Assembly (NCBI GenBank): GCA_030765065.1
Contig: CM060977.1
Coordinates: forward strand, 130,514,295-130,578,294
Source: Deroplatys truncata
Lineage: Eukaryota; Arthropoda; Insecta; Mantodea; Mantidae
Direction of reading: 5' to 3'
DNA: 64,000 nucleotides
Positions 46,556 through 58,550 of this stretch are shown one piece after another; the first letter of the stretch is position 1, and each line of letters begins with the position of its first letter. The notes beneath the pieces are model-generated. The model searched no databases. It was not told the DNA's origin and saw only the letters and a list, made by a program, of their open reading frames with translations. The position numbers were made by a program, and so were the translations under genes.

Positions 46556-46729
46556 TCCCAGTATTAATTTTAATTTACAGCTTTCTTCTTATACCTAGCA
46601 CAAAATACGTAAACAGGTAATGAAAGTCTAAGAACTGAAGATAATAGAATGTTACTCAGTCAATCAGATAATCATTCGTTGTTGTGCTTCAATCATAGAT
46701 TTCAGAGTAAGAGCAGAATGCTTGAGATA

Positions 46730-47835
46730 CACTATGTGATCAAAAGTATCCGGACACCCCACAAACATACGTTTTTCGAGCGTGGTCAGATGATTGGGTG
46801 TCACTTGTGTCAGAAGTCTGTAGCGAGATTTCTACACTCCCAAACATCCTTAGGTGCGCTGTTTCTGATGTGATAGTGAAGTGGAAACGCGAAGGGGCAT
46901 GTACAGCACATGTTAACTGAAAGAGACCGCCGACATTTGAAGAGGGTCGTAAAGAGTAATAGGCAGACATCTATCCAGACCATCACACAGGAATTCCAAA
47001 CTGCATCAGGACCCACTCCAAGTACTATGACAGTTAGGCTTGAGATGAGAAACCTTGGATTCCATGGTCTAGCGGCTGCTCATAAGCCACACATCACGCA
47101 GGAAAATGCCAAACGACGCCTCGCTTGGTGTAATGAGCGTCAACATTATACGATTGAACAGTGGCAAAACGTTGATTAGAGTGACGAATCACGGTGCATA
47201 ATGTGGTGATCCGATTGCAGAGTGTGGGTATGGCGAATGCCCGGTGAACGTCATGTGCCAGCGTGTGTAGTGCCAACAGCGAAATTCGAAGGTGGTGGTG
47301 TAATGGTGTGGTAGTGTTTTTCCTGGAGGGGGCTTGTGCCCCTTGTTGTTTTGTGTGGCACGATCACAGCGTTGACCTACATTGATATTTTAAACACCTT
47401 TTTGCTTCCCACTGTGGAAGAGCAATTCGGGGATGGCGATTGCATCTTTCAACACGATCGAGCACCTGTTCATACTGCACGGGCTGTGGCGGAGTGGTTA
47501 CACAACAATAACATCCCTGTAATGAACTGGCCTGCACAGAGTCCTGACTTGAATTCTATAGAACAGCTTTGGGATGTTTTGGAACGCCGACTTCGTGTCA
47601 GGTCTCACCGACCTACAACGATACCTCTCCTCAGTTGCGCACTCCGTGAAGAATGGGCTGCCATTCCCCAACAACCTTCCAGCACCTGATTGAAAGTATG
47701 CCTGCGAGAGTAACGCTGTCATCCAGGTTAAGGGTAGGCCAACACTATATTGACTTCCAGCATTACCGATGGAGGGCGCTAAGAGCTTGTTCGTCATTTT
47801 CAGCCAGGTGTCCGGATACTTTTGATCACGTAGCG
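46730..47835 (+). mobile_element. Tc1-like transposon with intact ends
   Basis: The left end CACTATGTGATCAAAAGTAT and the complement of the right end (CGCTACGTGATCAAAAGTAT) match for about 28 bp with two differences. TA dinucleotides at 46728-46729 and 47836-47837 are the target duplication. At 1106 bp it is slightly short; the leader and first codons are missing just inside the left end. Confidence 0.93.
46770..47689 (+). pseudogene. Tc1-like transposase, broken
   Basis: A cut-and-paste DDE transposase. FERGQMIGCHLCQKSVAR (46776) is the start of the first helix-turn-helix, already lacking its first ~10 residues. A frameshift follows near 46860. TERDRRHLKRVV...TASGPTPSTMTVRLEMRNLG (46910-47179) is the second DNA-binding domain. 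A stop at 47177-47179 directly precedes SDES, which holds the first catalytic Asp. Two more stops follow, after WRIM-like and VMVW positions. From 47336 the frame is open: FQHDRAPVHTA with the second Asp and SPDLNSIEQLWDVLE with the final Glu. All three catalytic residues are therefore still encoded, but no complete protein can be made. Confidence 0.9.
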
Positions 47836-47837
47836 TA

Positions 47838-48515
47838 AATAAGCATTTTACAGAGGTGTACCTTATTGATTTACAAGGCTGTTTCAACACTTTTAATACC
47901 CTTATCTGGAGAGACGTAATATTAACTATTAGTAATTTGACCACCTAACACTATCTTAAGGTTTTGGTTAAGTTTCTCGCCACACATGAATGGGTTAGAA
48001 CTCTGTGAATGTATATTATTCCAGCTTTTATTATTTAATAAGAGCAAGTTCGTGCATTTACAAGGTAAATAAAGCGTTTCTCTCTTAGATTTGATACCAG
48101 GTAAAACAAATTTGTAGGCACATTTGCTTAAAGTAATGCATTTAAATCACACAAGGGTACCAGAAGTTTGGTAAGTGCGTGCAACGCCTTAAGTAACGGA
48201 ATATTAAGGGCTTAAGTCAACCGAAACTCAAGTGTTTAATCAAGTGACTACCGTGGAATGAGTGTGGCCAAATGGTGAACATTAATCCAATGGTAAAAAT
48301 TAGTAGTTAAGTTATTGATGGAATATTGATAGGATGTTAGTTTTTTAAACAGTACTTGCATAACTTCCGTCAGATTGGTTTATATAAACTGATACATTAA
48401 GGATAATTATTTATTAAAATACATTCATTAATTTTAGCCTCGATATGACTTGAATGTTTACGCGACATCAAAAAGTTGAAGACACAACACCTAAAGGAAG
48501 CACGAAAAGCCACAC
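47838..48515. other. Unassigned AT-rich sequence
   Basis: Nothing recognised. Confidence 0.5.
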
Positions 48516-49609
48516 AAAAACAGATATGATACATTCACATGACTTTGTCTACCGTCTATCTTTATTAGTGAGTATACAAACTATATTTACTAAAGCTTAT
48601 TTTTCTACTACATTTAATCCAAATAAACCATTGCGAAGTACCTAAATTTACACATATCGTTATAAATACAAAGAGAACAATGATAGTCAAATGTTTAAGA
48701 ATGATGGTCTTAAAATCTGATATTGTTGCCATTAAAATCGATAAAAAATTAAATTGAGATTTATTTACGGCCAACCTTTAACTACAAATGGTCCTTAGCG
48801 CCCCATTTTATATTGGGGTGAAAAAAACAGAGATTTTGATCAGAAGCCTCCTTATCAGGCTTGAGGCTCTTCTTACGGGCCGTAAAACCACGACACCGGA
48901 CGACAGTTTACTTCCATTTCGAAGAAAGCCATGATGAGGTCCTCCACCAGGTTTTAACCCGGACCTCGGAACTAGAGGTTAGCATGGTATCGGACGAATC
49001 TCAAAATCGATAGGACCTTAAAAGAATGACCAAGTATTGAACAATTCGAACTTCTAATAATGGATATGTCATAAAGGGCTTATGCCACCAAAAAAAGCTT
49101 ATTTTAAATAAATTGTACCTTTTTAAAGAGATCCAAATTTTTGTGTGGTACTTTTTCTTCTATCGCTGAACATTTACAAGTTATACAAGATTATACAAAT
49201 ACCTTCCGAATGAAGAGGACCTCTAGGCCATTCGCAGAAAATTCAAGATATACATTTTATTTGTCATGTAAATATCCTTTAACATTTTAATCAAAACCGT
49301 TAGAACCAGTTTTTAAAACATTAAACGTTTTCAAAAAATATTCCCTGTAAAGTAGTTGGAGTGGGGAGATTTTCCTTAAAACCTTCCTGTCGTATCCTTT
49401 GAAGATACTCAACTCAGATACCAAGTTTGGTATTTATCCGACTTTTCGTTTTTGAGTTATGCTGCTCACAGACACACACACGTACATGTTTCTAAAAATC
49501 CTTTATTTGGATTCAGGGCGCCACAGAACATATATATCCAGCGAAATCTCGGTATAGAAAGTTGGGTGAAATGCAATACTTCCCCATCACACGTGGCAAA
49601 GAAAGTAAT
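48516..49609 (-). repeat. Rep-A subfamily 2 copy with a nested SINE
   Basis: Right end GATACATTCACATGACTTTG, left end CACACGTGGCAAAGAAAGTA. A SINE-A copy sits at 48744-49002. Without it the copy is about 825 bp. Confidence 0.87.
48744..49002 (-). mobile_element. SINE-A copy nested in Rep-A
   Basis: Flanked by a perfect 10-bp duplication, AAAATCGATA at 48734-48743 and 49003-49012; uninterrupted Rep-A copies have GAAAATCGATGGGACTT here. The tRNA head (TTCCGAGGTCCGGGTTAAAA) is worn and the 3' end is CTCAATTTAATTTTT. Confidence 0.9.
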
Positions 49610-49885
49610 GTGTCCATCGGTGTTTATAGTTTACACGGTTTATTGACAGTTCTCAGTTAATATTCGTAAATACTGGAAAAAGAAACTTCAACAAGTTTAC
49701 ATCTTAGAAAAACAATTTTACTCTCATTTATGTGTTGAGGTTTTTTACCCTAAAAAACTTCAACAAGCTCAGCTTTGTTTTGATTTTATAGCAGAATAAA
49801 AAAAATCACAGGTTTCACACTCCCACGTCTTTTTTATTGCGCAGTACAGCTTCACATAATCCGTTACTATGTTGCAGTATTATTT

Positions 49886-50236
49886 AAAAAATCTGATGTG
49901 TTACACTCACATGACTCTCTCTACTCTTGTACAAACTGTTTTTACAAACGCTTATTCTCCACCTACTCCATGTTTCTTGTAAATGCAAGGGGAATTGGTA
50001 GGCTTTAAGTGATAGTCAAATAGTTTAAGAGCTGGTTGCTATGTGGGTATTCCATTTTATTTGCATTTACCAGGACAAAAAAATGAATAACGAATCATCT
50101 TGCATCTACAAGAAAATTAGCAATAAGATTAACATCTCGAAATCTCGATTAACATGAAGCATATGGAGATTAAGGCATTTGTAAAAATAGTTTGTACAAG
50201 AGCGGAAAAAGCCATGTGAGTGTAATAGATTTTTTT
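49886..50236. repeat. Short fold-back made of two Rep-A right ends
   Basis: The first part (to about 50096) begins with an A-run and TCTGATGTGTTACACTCACA. The second begins CATCTTGCATCTACAAG and ends AAAGCCATGTGAGTGTAATAGATTTTTTT. The outer ~140 bp are inverted copies of the same right terminus. No left end or microsatellite is present. Confidence 0.9.
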
Positions 50237-51270
50237 AATGGTATTTTCAACTCCAATTTATCATTCGAACTATTACATTTTAAAACTTGTACTGTACTGT
50301 TCATTAGCTTATGGCTTATTAGCATATGGCTTCAGTCGAAGTGTAATAAAAATTGAATAAGATAATAACTGCACACTGCCCGAACTATAAACAACGAACT
50401 CGCCTGGTATACGTAAAATGACCAAGACAACAAGTGTTGATTTACGTACGGTCACAAGAAACGTAGTCAGCATACCCTCCTCCTTTATTTTTAAAACAAC
50501 CGTAAAGTATTCATAAAGACTAACACATTGACTGTGTTCGAAATAGCATCAAAATGGATTCTTTACCATTATAGTCTAAAGGTCAGACAGTTCAGAATCG
50601 ACAAATCATTGCTGGAACGATCGCTCGGGATGCAAACTTCAAAGCATTCGTCGATCAACTGCAAATGTATAAGTAAGGAGGTTAAAACAGATGCACATAA
50701 TGACTTAATGGGGATTTTGTATAAAAAATACGTACACTGGGTCACCACATCTGCAAACTCCCAAAGTATTCGTAGGTGATATGCCTGGTTTGCCTGTTGG
50801 ATCACTGTGAAGTTATGAGGGACATTACTGGTAATACAAGTGGATGGATTCTTTATGGACTAACATCCCAGGGTAGACTGTCCAGAAAAGGAGAATATTA
50901 ACAACCCCATTAATTCAGGCTTCACAATGTAACACATACAGATGCACAGTAGATGTAGTCTCTTAATTGGTGGTGGCTTATAAAAAAAACTATAATTCTA
51001 TCTAACAGAAAAACGTTGAAGGAAGCGGCTTGAATAAATTATTACACTGAATAGCAGCTAGTGCGAGTTATGGAGACGTTTTAAGACTGTTTTACTCCAA
51101 GGGCAGGACTGAAAATCTTGACGATTTTAAAAAGTGTATATAGTTGTGCAATTCATAGAATACATATAAGGACACAAACTTGTATAGATGAATGACTATT
51201 CAGCTTAAAATGACTAATGTACTTTACTTCTGTATGTCCAACCTTTACACAATACAATACTATAAATATA
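50237..51270. other. Unassigned sequence
   Basis: Nothing recognised; an 83-codon frame at 50528-50779 is not supported. Confidence 0.45.
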
Positions 51271-51279
51271 TCCGGCGTA

Positions 51280-51430
51280 TGATTGGTTGGAGTGAACGAA
51301 AGAGGGGGAGACACTCAGCTAACTATCCATTTCGTTCACTGTATCGGGATACTTGTAGAAGTTTCTAGATCCCCTACCCTTCTGGGCCGTACCGAACCAT
51401 CAGGAGGGGTCGTACAAGTATAAAAGGAAG
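51280..51430 (+). promoter_or_regulatory. Pol II promoter-like segment with heat-shock-element match
   Basis: ATTGG (inverted CCAAT) at 51282-51286, then GAAGTTTCTAGAT at 51358-51370, matching alternating GAA and TTC pentamers of a heat-shock element. TATAAAAGG is at 51419-51427, about 50 bp downstream. The 250 bp after it are GC-richer than the surroundings. No following gene is recognisable, so this may be an orphan promoter or a solo LTR. Confidence 0.4.
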
Positions 51431-52673
51431 GTAGATCGCTACGAAGTAAAGTTGTTGTAAGGTTCGGTGCTCTCTACGTGACGAGCCTTGTGTTCGACGT
51501 GTACGTGAGCGATAGAAAGCGAGAGAGAGAGAAGAGACTAGAAGCAGAATCTGGTGAGGGAAAAGAGAAGGGGCTGATTTGCGCGTCGTTAATTGCAACG
51601 CTTCGCCCAACGAAAGGCTGGAGAGTGACTGGGAAACGAAGTCACTAAAAATTTTGTATATAAGGAGCATAATACATTACACTATACCGTTTGCTTATAA
51701 TCCATAACTTAAACTGAGAACTACGTTATTCATAACCAATTATCTTCTCCGGCATGTTAATTATTCCTGGCATTACTAGTTAAAAATCCTTTGCACGTCT
51801 CGGATATAAAAAATGTAATTTAGGTGACTTGATTTTTCTTCATTGGAGTGTGATAAGTTATTTAAAAATGTTACTTTTGCGTGTTTTGCTTATTGTTTGT
51901 TTCATGCTGCTTCATACATATTATAGAGCATCCTCATGTACGAGAGTCTGCCAACAACAAGTAAACAAATAAATGCTTAAAATAAGTGCTTCTTCAGTAC
52001 TATTATTTTGTAAGTCTCCTAAAAATATTCATCAAAATACCAATTCGAACTGAAAACCTTATATTTTAAGGAATAGTTCGTCTTATAGGTGCAAAGAATG
52101 GACTTGATATTCTGCTTTAAAACTTTCTTTTGAAAACGCAAATAATAGGAAGGCTTCTACGATCTAGGTTGGTACAATAAAGAGAAAAAGACTTCTTTCT
52201 TTACTATGTGTGAATGCCACGGAGTATCAAATTCTCTTGAAGAGCAGCCTCCTCAGACAGAGAGCAATAAATGATAGAAGTGGATGTTTTAACACCACAT
52301 TAACTATATCCACAATGATACAGCCACAAAGAATCAATTCGCCACATAAGTAGATCTCCGGGTAATCCTCCAGAAACCTGGAACATTTACAGGAAATTTT
52401 ATTTCTCTGCCTTTGTGTGGAAATGTATAAGGAAAGATTACCTTTAACACAGCAGAATATAGACTTAAAAACTGTGTCTGCACCCGACTAATCCTCTGTT
52501 TTGCAACGGTATTGCTTATAATGTTTGTGTATTTGTGTTTACTCCACGTGGTGAAGCCATTTTGTGACGTGATTCTTTGTTAGGTTTGTTAGCTCTATCT
52601 GGTGTTAGCAATTTGCGGCAGTATTAGTGTTTGTTTTAAAAATGCTATGTTATTTTATTTAATTTTGGTTCAC
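51431..52673. other. Unassigned sequence
   Basis: GC-richer to about 51650 and AT-rich after that. No supported gene. Confidence 0.45.
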
Positions 52674-53515
52674 TGTCCTCCGGCTAGCTATGATCTTTTT
52701 GGTCGAGCACTTCTCTTTATACAGGTTGTGTAAACGGAAAGGAGTCTTTTATCCAAAGATAACACTGATGAAAGAATTTGTTTTACACTTTTTATTGTCG
52801 AACACATTCACTATCACATTTACACTTTGATCTTGACACTCGCCAAACTGAAACTGTTATAATAACTTCATTACTTATCATTCTTAATTCGCGTACTTCA
52901 ACTTTTGTATAATTAACTTTACAACACTTTAGATTTATCATAACTTTGCTACGCGTAACTTGCGAATCGATAGCCGACGTGTACTGTACAAATATTTCTG
53001 CTGGACTGAAGGCGACGTTTAACGTACAAATGTTTTCGACGAACTGACGGACTGAAGGCGACGTGTAGCATACAAATATTTTCGGTGAACTGACGGGGTC
53101 TACCTCTAATCTAGCCCTTTTTATACTCCTACACCCCGATATGCCTAAAGATTATAACTGAGCTGCTATTGGCTAATAAAACGCGCCAACATTAGCGTCT
53201 ATTTTTATATCCAATGAAAATTATGAATACATATGCTCTAGGGAAAATGTTCCAGAAAATTCTAAAGATAAACGCGCCAACATTACGTAACTTCCTCGTC
53301 TCTAATAATGATAAACAGCTCACCCCCCCCCCCCCCCGCTGCATTATTGCACGCTATTATTGTCAGTTTCAGTAAGGCCGTATAAACTTACTTCTCAACA
53401 ATAATTACAATCAACAAACATCTTAAATCAATGACACACAAAAATGAATATTCATACTATAATCATTCTTTACATTTAAATAATTTATGATAAAAAATAC
53501 TGCATCAGTTTATCT
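52674..53515 (-). repeat. Rep-D copy 2 (LTR-like)
   Basis: Inverted relative to copy 1. On the minus strand it has TGTTGAGAAG (53400), a poly-G tract, TATAAAAA (53125-53118), two to three tandem units of about 55 bp at 52985-53095 (CGTCGCCTTCAGTCC in each), CAATAAAAAG near 52800 and the end GCTAGCCGGAGGACA at 52674. Confidence 0.7.
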
Positions 53516-53744
53516 TCAGATATTTAACTCAATATTAACCAATCCTACGATGATCAGCAGAATACCACACTATTCTCATATCATTCGATGCATACACCGT
53601 GCAACGTTATCATAGAAAATTTACATAAGAATGCTATTGCACTGTGCATATGGCAATGTGATACAAGTGCGGTAAATGCCTCATTGAATAAGATTGGTTT
53701 GGATTGACTATGAAAGAAACTCGACACAGATCCAGAGTGAATAT
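53516..53744. other. Unassigned spacer
   Basis: Nothing recognised. Confidence 0.5.
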
Positions 53745-54245
53745 TGTACCTATGCCCTTCGAGGAGGTGCCTCGGAGGAAGGTTGAGGCGAGAGAAGACA
53801 CCGGGCTGCCGGAACCAGGAGCAACGGCACAGCAATGGCAGGGTCCCTAAGTTTCCAGATACACATCGCGGCAGACGAACAGGCAAACCGGAAACCCCAC
53901 CCCACACAGGGTTCCAATGCCCCTCAAGGGGGTTCGGATTCCTGGCAGCCAGCCGAAAGTCGAGGGACGGAGAGAGTCACAATGAACATCCTTTTCCCCT
54001 GTCACGCTGCACCGAAACACCATCATCGACACTTCTAACCGTCAAAGAGACCAACGGTATGAAAGGTGATGAAATAAAGAATGTAACAACATGGAGGGAC
54101 AGAAAATTCGGGGGATGAAAGAAACCACTAGAGCATTCACCTGACGACCTGGGAAACCCGGAAAAAACCATGGATCAGAATGGGCGGTAGCCGGGAATCG
54201 ATTCCGGGAACCTACAGATATAACCGCCTGAGCAATCTCCCTCGG
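53745..54245 (-). mobile_element. SINE-B copy
   Basis: The minus-strand head AGATTGCTCAGGCGGTTATA is an A box and GGTTCCCGGAATCGATTCCC a B box, followed by CCATGGTTTTTTCCGGGTTT. The landmark CTGGAAACTTAGGGACCCT is at about 53844-53862. Reading frames of 108 and 124 codons are SINE sequence. Confidence 0.75.
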
Positions 54246-54630
54246 CTATTGAATAACGAGAAATAATTTCAAAATACCAGACGAAGTCGAGTGCTTTATA
54301 CTTCGGAGACTCTCCAATGCACTTAATTCATTACGTATTACGGATGACAGAAACAATACTTTGTGATAATGAAGTTAATTACTACCAGTTGTTGAGCATG
54401 ACGGTTCCATAGCAAGGTCACCAACATTAACATTGTAATGAACTTGCCATCAATCATCCACGCTGGTTGCCGACCTTAAAAATCAATAACTTACAGTCCA
54501 TACTTAGCTGCTACATCAATTACATTGATTAAATATTAACAGATAGAAAGAAAGTAAAAACCCAGGTAAGACTAAAATTATTCAATTATCAAATGTCATT
54601 GTATTCCCTGTCTGTAATAATAAATATATT
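54246..54630. other. Unassigned AT-rich sequence
   Basis: Nothing recognised. Confidence 0.5.
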
Positions 54631-55476
54631 AAAAAAATCTGATGCGTTACACTCACATAAACTTCTCTACTCTTGTACAAACTATTTATACAAACCTTAT
54701 TCTCCATATGCTTCATGTTAATCGAGATGTTAATCTTATTGTTAATTTTCTTGTAGGTACAAGGGCAATTGATAGGCTTTAAGAGATAGTCAAATATTTT
54801 AAGAGCTGGTTGCTATGTGGAGTATTGTATTCTCTTTGCATTACCAGGACAAAAAAATGAATAAGTAATTCCCATTTGAGAAAAAGTTTAAGTATTGGAA
54901 AATTTAAGGGAATAACAAGCAATATCTCGAAAATATTTCACTCACAAAAAAATTATGACATAAATTATGTATTTTAACGCGATCTACATTTTTGTGTAGT
55001 AAACTTTTGTCTGTCTTATGGTTTACCAGTTATGCAAAAGTCGTTCACAATGAAGAATACTTTTGGAGACATTCCCAGAAAATTTAAGATACACATTTTA
55101 TTTCTCATAAAAGTATCTTAAGTATATGATATTTTAATCAAAATCGTTAGAGCCATTTTTGGGAAAATTAAAATTTTCGAAAAATGTTCCAAGTAAAGGG
55201 TAATCTGGGTTGGGGGCATTTTCTTGAAAACCTTCGTGTCGCATCACTGGAAGTTACTGAACCTAAATACCAAGTTTGGTGTTTATCCGACTGCTTGTTT
55301 CCGAGTTATGTTGTTCACAGACAGACACACAGACACACACGGACATGTTTCCAAAAATACTTTGTTTGAGTTCAAGAGGCCTCAAAACATGTATTTCCGG
55401 TGAAATCTCGGTATCGAATTTTTAGATGGAATACAATATTTCCCCTACTTACTATACGTAGTAGAGAAAGTAAAAA
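54631..55476 (-). repeat. Rep-A full-length copy
   Basis: A-run plus TCTGATGCGTTACACTCACA at the start; TACGTAGTAGAGAAAGTAAAAA-type left end at the finish. Confidence 0.93.
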
Positions 55477-56519
55477 TTACAGGATTTGATATAGTTCATG
55501 CATATACGTGCAGTAAAATAGGCAAAACCTTAGGTAGATTAGGCACTGAACGCATGAAATTCAACGTACCACCCTGACTTTATGCATGGGAGTTGAATAA
55601 GAAACGCTATCGCCGAAAAATATACTTTTAAAAATCTTCTCACTGAACTAACAGATTAATTTCCAAGTGCTTTTAACGTACCGTATAGTTTAGTGTTGCC
55701 AACACGGAACCAGTATGTTTGCGGAAGAAGCAGTATGTAGTTTGACATGATCATACGTTTCCCTTTGCGTGGGACATGAAGGGTAAAGAAAACAAGGTAG
55801 CAGCGTGGCCAGGAAAGCTATGCATAGCAAATTCTTGTTTATGTTCGGGGCGCAACTCCCAGAAGTGCAGTAAGTTTGCTATTTTTGTTCATCCGCCTTG
55901 TCGCTCGAGTAACCGTGAAAAACGAAACTTGCATTTGCATAATTCATGTGCGGGAGGATCCCTTGGGATGCAACACATTCTCTTTAGGAGGGAGCCTTTC
56001 CCAGAGGAACTCTCTCACTCGGTCCGTCCGTAAGCGTGTGGCAGCCCTCCATCATTTGTTTCCATTCACGTGGCTGCCATGGAGACGAGGTAAAGAAACA
56101 GCTATATCATTACCTACCTTGATAATAACTTACTACCTACTCACATTATATCAAAACAGCCGACAGTTAATATGCTATTACCTTAATGGAGTATTTTGAT
56201 GCACTACTACTGAAGGTATTGGTAGAAAGGTGTGTCACCAAGTGATACTACTATTCAAAAACTACGGAGGGACTTTGCTAACCATTTCATCATCAAGTGT
56301 CTGTTTCAGATATTAAATTAAGTGTTTTCTTTGTTTTGTTTGTTTGTTTGTTTTTGTTTTTTTTTTCTCTTCTGCTTTCAGACTAAATTACTATTACCTA
56401 CTCGATCTACGAAGCAGTATATTACACGTGATAGACTAAACCAATAACCTTTTAAAGTACTTTGGTCGTGAACCATAATGGTTTGATTAACTGATTGGCT
56501 TGAAACAAGTGGGAAACAT
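55477..56519. other. Unassigned sequence
   Basis: 55690-56110 is GC-richer with frames of 85 and 107 codons, but no domain is recognised. Confidence 0.4.
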
Positions 56520-57349
56520 AAAAATCTGATATGTTACACTCACATGACTCTCTACTCTTGTAAAAACTATTTTTTACAAACGCTTATTCTCCATATGCTT
56601 CATGTTAACCGAGATATCGAGATGTTAATCTTATTGCTAATTTGCTTGTAGGTGCAAGGGGAATTGGTAGGCTTTAAGCTATAGTCAAATATTTTAAGAG
56701 CTGGTTGCTATGAGGAGTATGCCATTCTCTTTGCATTATCAGGAGAAAAAAGAATAACGAATTCCCATTTGAGGAAAAAGGGAAATTTAAAGGAATAGCA
56801 AGCAATATCTCGAAAATGGTTCACTCGACAATAAAAAATGTATATGACATAAATTGTGTATTTTAACGCGATCTACGGTTTTTTGTGTAGTAAACTTTTG
56901 TGTACCTCTTATGGTATACCAGTTATACAAAAGTCGTTCACAATGAAGAATACTTTTGGAGACATTCCCAGAAAATTCAAGATATACATTTTAAACATAT
57001 GATATTTTAATCCAAATCGTGAGAGCCATTTTTGAGAAAATTAAAATTTTCGAAAAATATTCCATGTAAAGGGTAATCTGGGGTGGGAGGATTTCCTTGA
57101 AAACCTTCGTGTCACATCTCTGGAAGATACTGAACCTAAATACCAAGTTTGGTGTTTATCCGACTGTTCGTATCTGAGTTACGCTGTTCATAGGCACACA
57201 GATAGACGCACGGACTTGTTTCCAAAAATACTTTTTTTTGGGATTCAGGAGGCCTCAAAACATATATTTCCGATGAAATCTCGGTATCGAATTTTTGAGT
57301 GGAATGCAATACTTTCTCTACTTACTAGACGTAGTAGATAAAATAAAAA
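56520..57349 (-). repeat. Rep-A full-length copy
   Basis: Starts AAAATCTGATATGTTACACT and ends ACTAGACGTAGTAGATAAAA. A ~30-bp deletion precedes AAACATATGATATTTTAATC. Confidence 0.92.
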
Positions 57350-57431
57350 TGAATATGCCTACTCATTACGGAGAACATAAGTGTCTTTATGTAGTTAACC
57401 ACGTCATCCATCTCTGATAACAGGATATTAC

Positions 57432-58416
57432 AAAAAATTGCGTAACATTCGAATGACTATTCTCTACCCTGTATCATTTATTATTGAGTACAAATACTAT
57501 TCTTGAGAAAGCTTAGTTTTCTATCTACTGCATTTCAATCCAGACAATGGAAGGGAAGTAAAGTCGTTTTGTGGACTTACGGAACGTAAAAGAACCTCAA
57601 GGCTGATAAAGAGGCCTCTGAGCAAAATTACCGGTGTTTCACGTCTAATACAGAATGAGACGCTCAGAACAATCTCTAGGTTAATCCAGACATACCTTTG
57701 CAGAAGTAGGTATATTACACTTTAGTTATAAATCCAAAGGAAATAGCGATAGTCAAATGTTTAAGAATGCACGTCATATCCCACTCTTTCCGTGCAATCA
57801 CGATAAACAACTGAATATCGACAGGACTTTAAAAGATTGGCAAAGTATTGAAGAATTCGAACTATTAATAACAGATATCTTGGAAATGGCTTAAGCCACA
57901 AACATTTATTTGAATAAATTATATGTTTTAAAGAAATCCACATTTTTTGTGTAGTAGTTTTCGTCTATCGCTTAACGTTTACCAGTTATACAATATTATA
58001 CAACACTTCCTACGAATGAAGAGGACTTCATAGGCTATTCCCCAAAAATTCAAAATATACATTTTATTTGTCATGTAAATATGTTTTACACGCGTAGAGA
58101 ATATTTTAATCAAAATCATTAGGGCCATTTTTAGAAAATACAAAATTTCTAAAAATGTACCATGTAAAGGGTAGTTTGGGGTGGATTATTTTATTGAAAA
58201 TCTTCATGTTACATCCTTGATATCTTTTTAATCTAAATACTAGTTTTGGTGTTTATCCTACTTTTTGTTTTTGCTGTTAACAAACACACAGATGTGTTTC
58301 CAAAAATGCTTTATTTGGATTCACACCAAAACATGTATTTCTGGCGAAACTTTGATATCGATTGTTTGGGTGGAATTCTTCCCATACTTGCTATAAAAAG
58401 TGTTGAAAATGAAAAG
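57432..58416 (-). repeat. Rep-A subfamily 2 copy with a nested SINE fragment
   Basis: Right end GTAACATTCGAATGACTATT, left end worn (CTATAAAAAGTGTTGAAAAT). Interrupted at 57547-57682. Confidence 0.85.
57547..57682 (+). mobile_element. 5'-truncated SINE-A with target duplication
   Basis: Contains GGAAGGGAAGTAAAG and CGTAAAAGAACCTCAAG of the SINE-A body but lacks the tRNA head. Flanked by perfect AATCCAGACA repeats at 57537-57546 and 57683-57692. Confidence 0.85.
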
Positions 58417-58550
58417 AATTAGAAGTAGTTTAAACAACATTTTTCAGAATAATGACGAGACGTGGGAGAGGAGAAATTAGACATTTGGAATACGACGATT
58501 GACTGGCTTCCATACGTAAGCAAAATGACCTTGTTGATAGTATTAATCAA

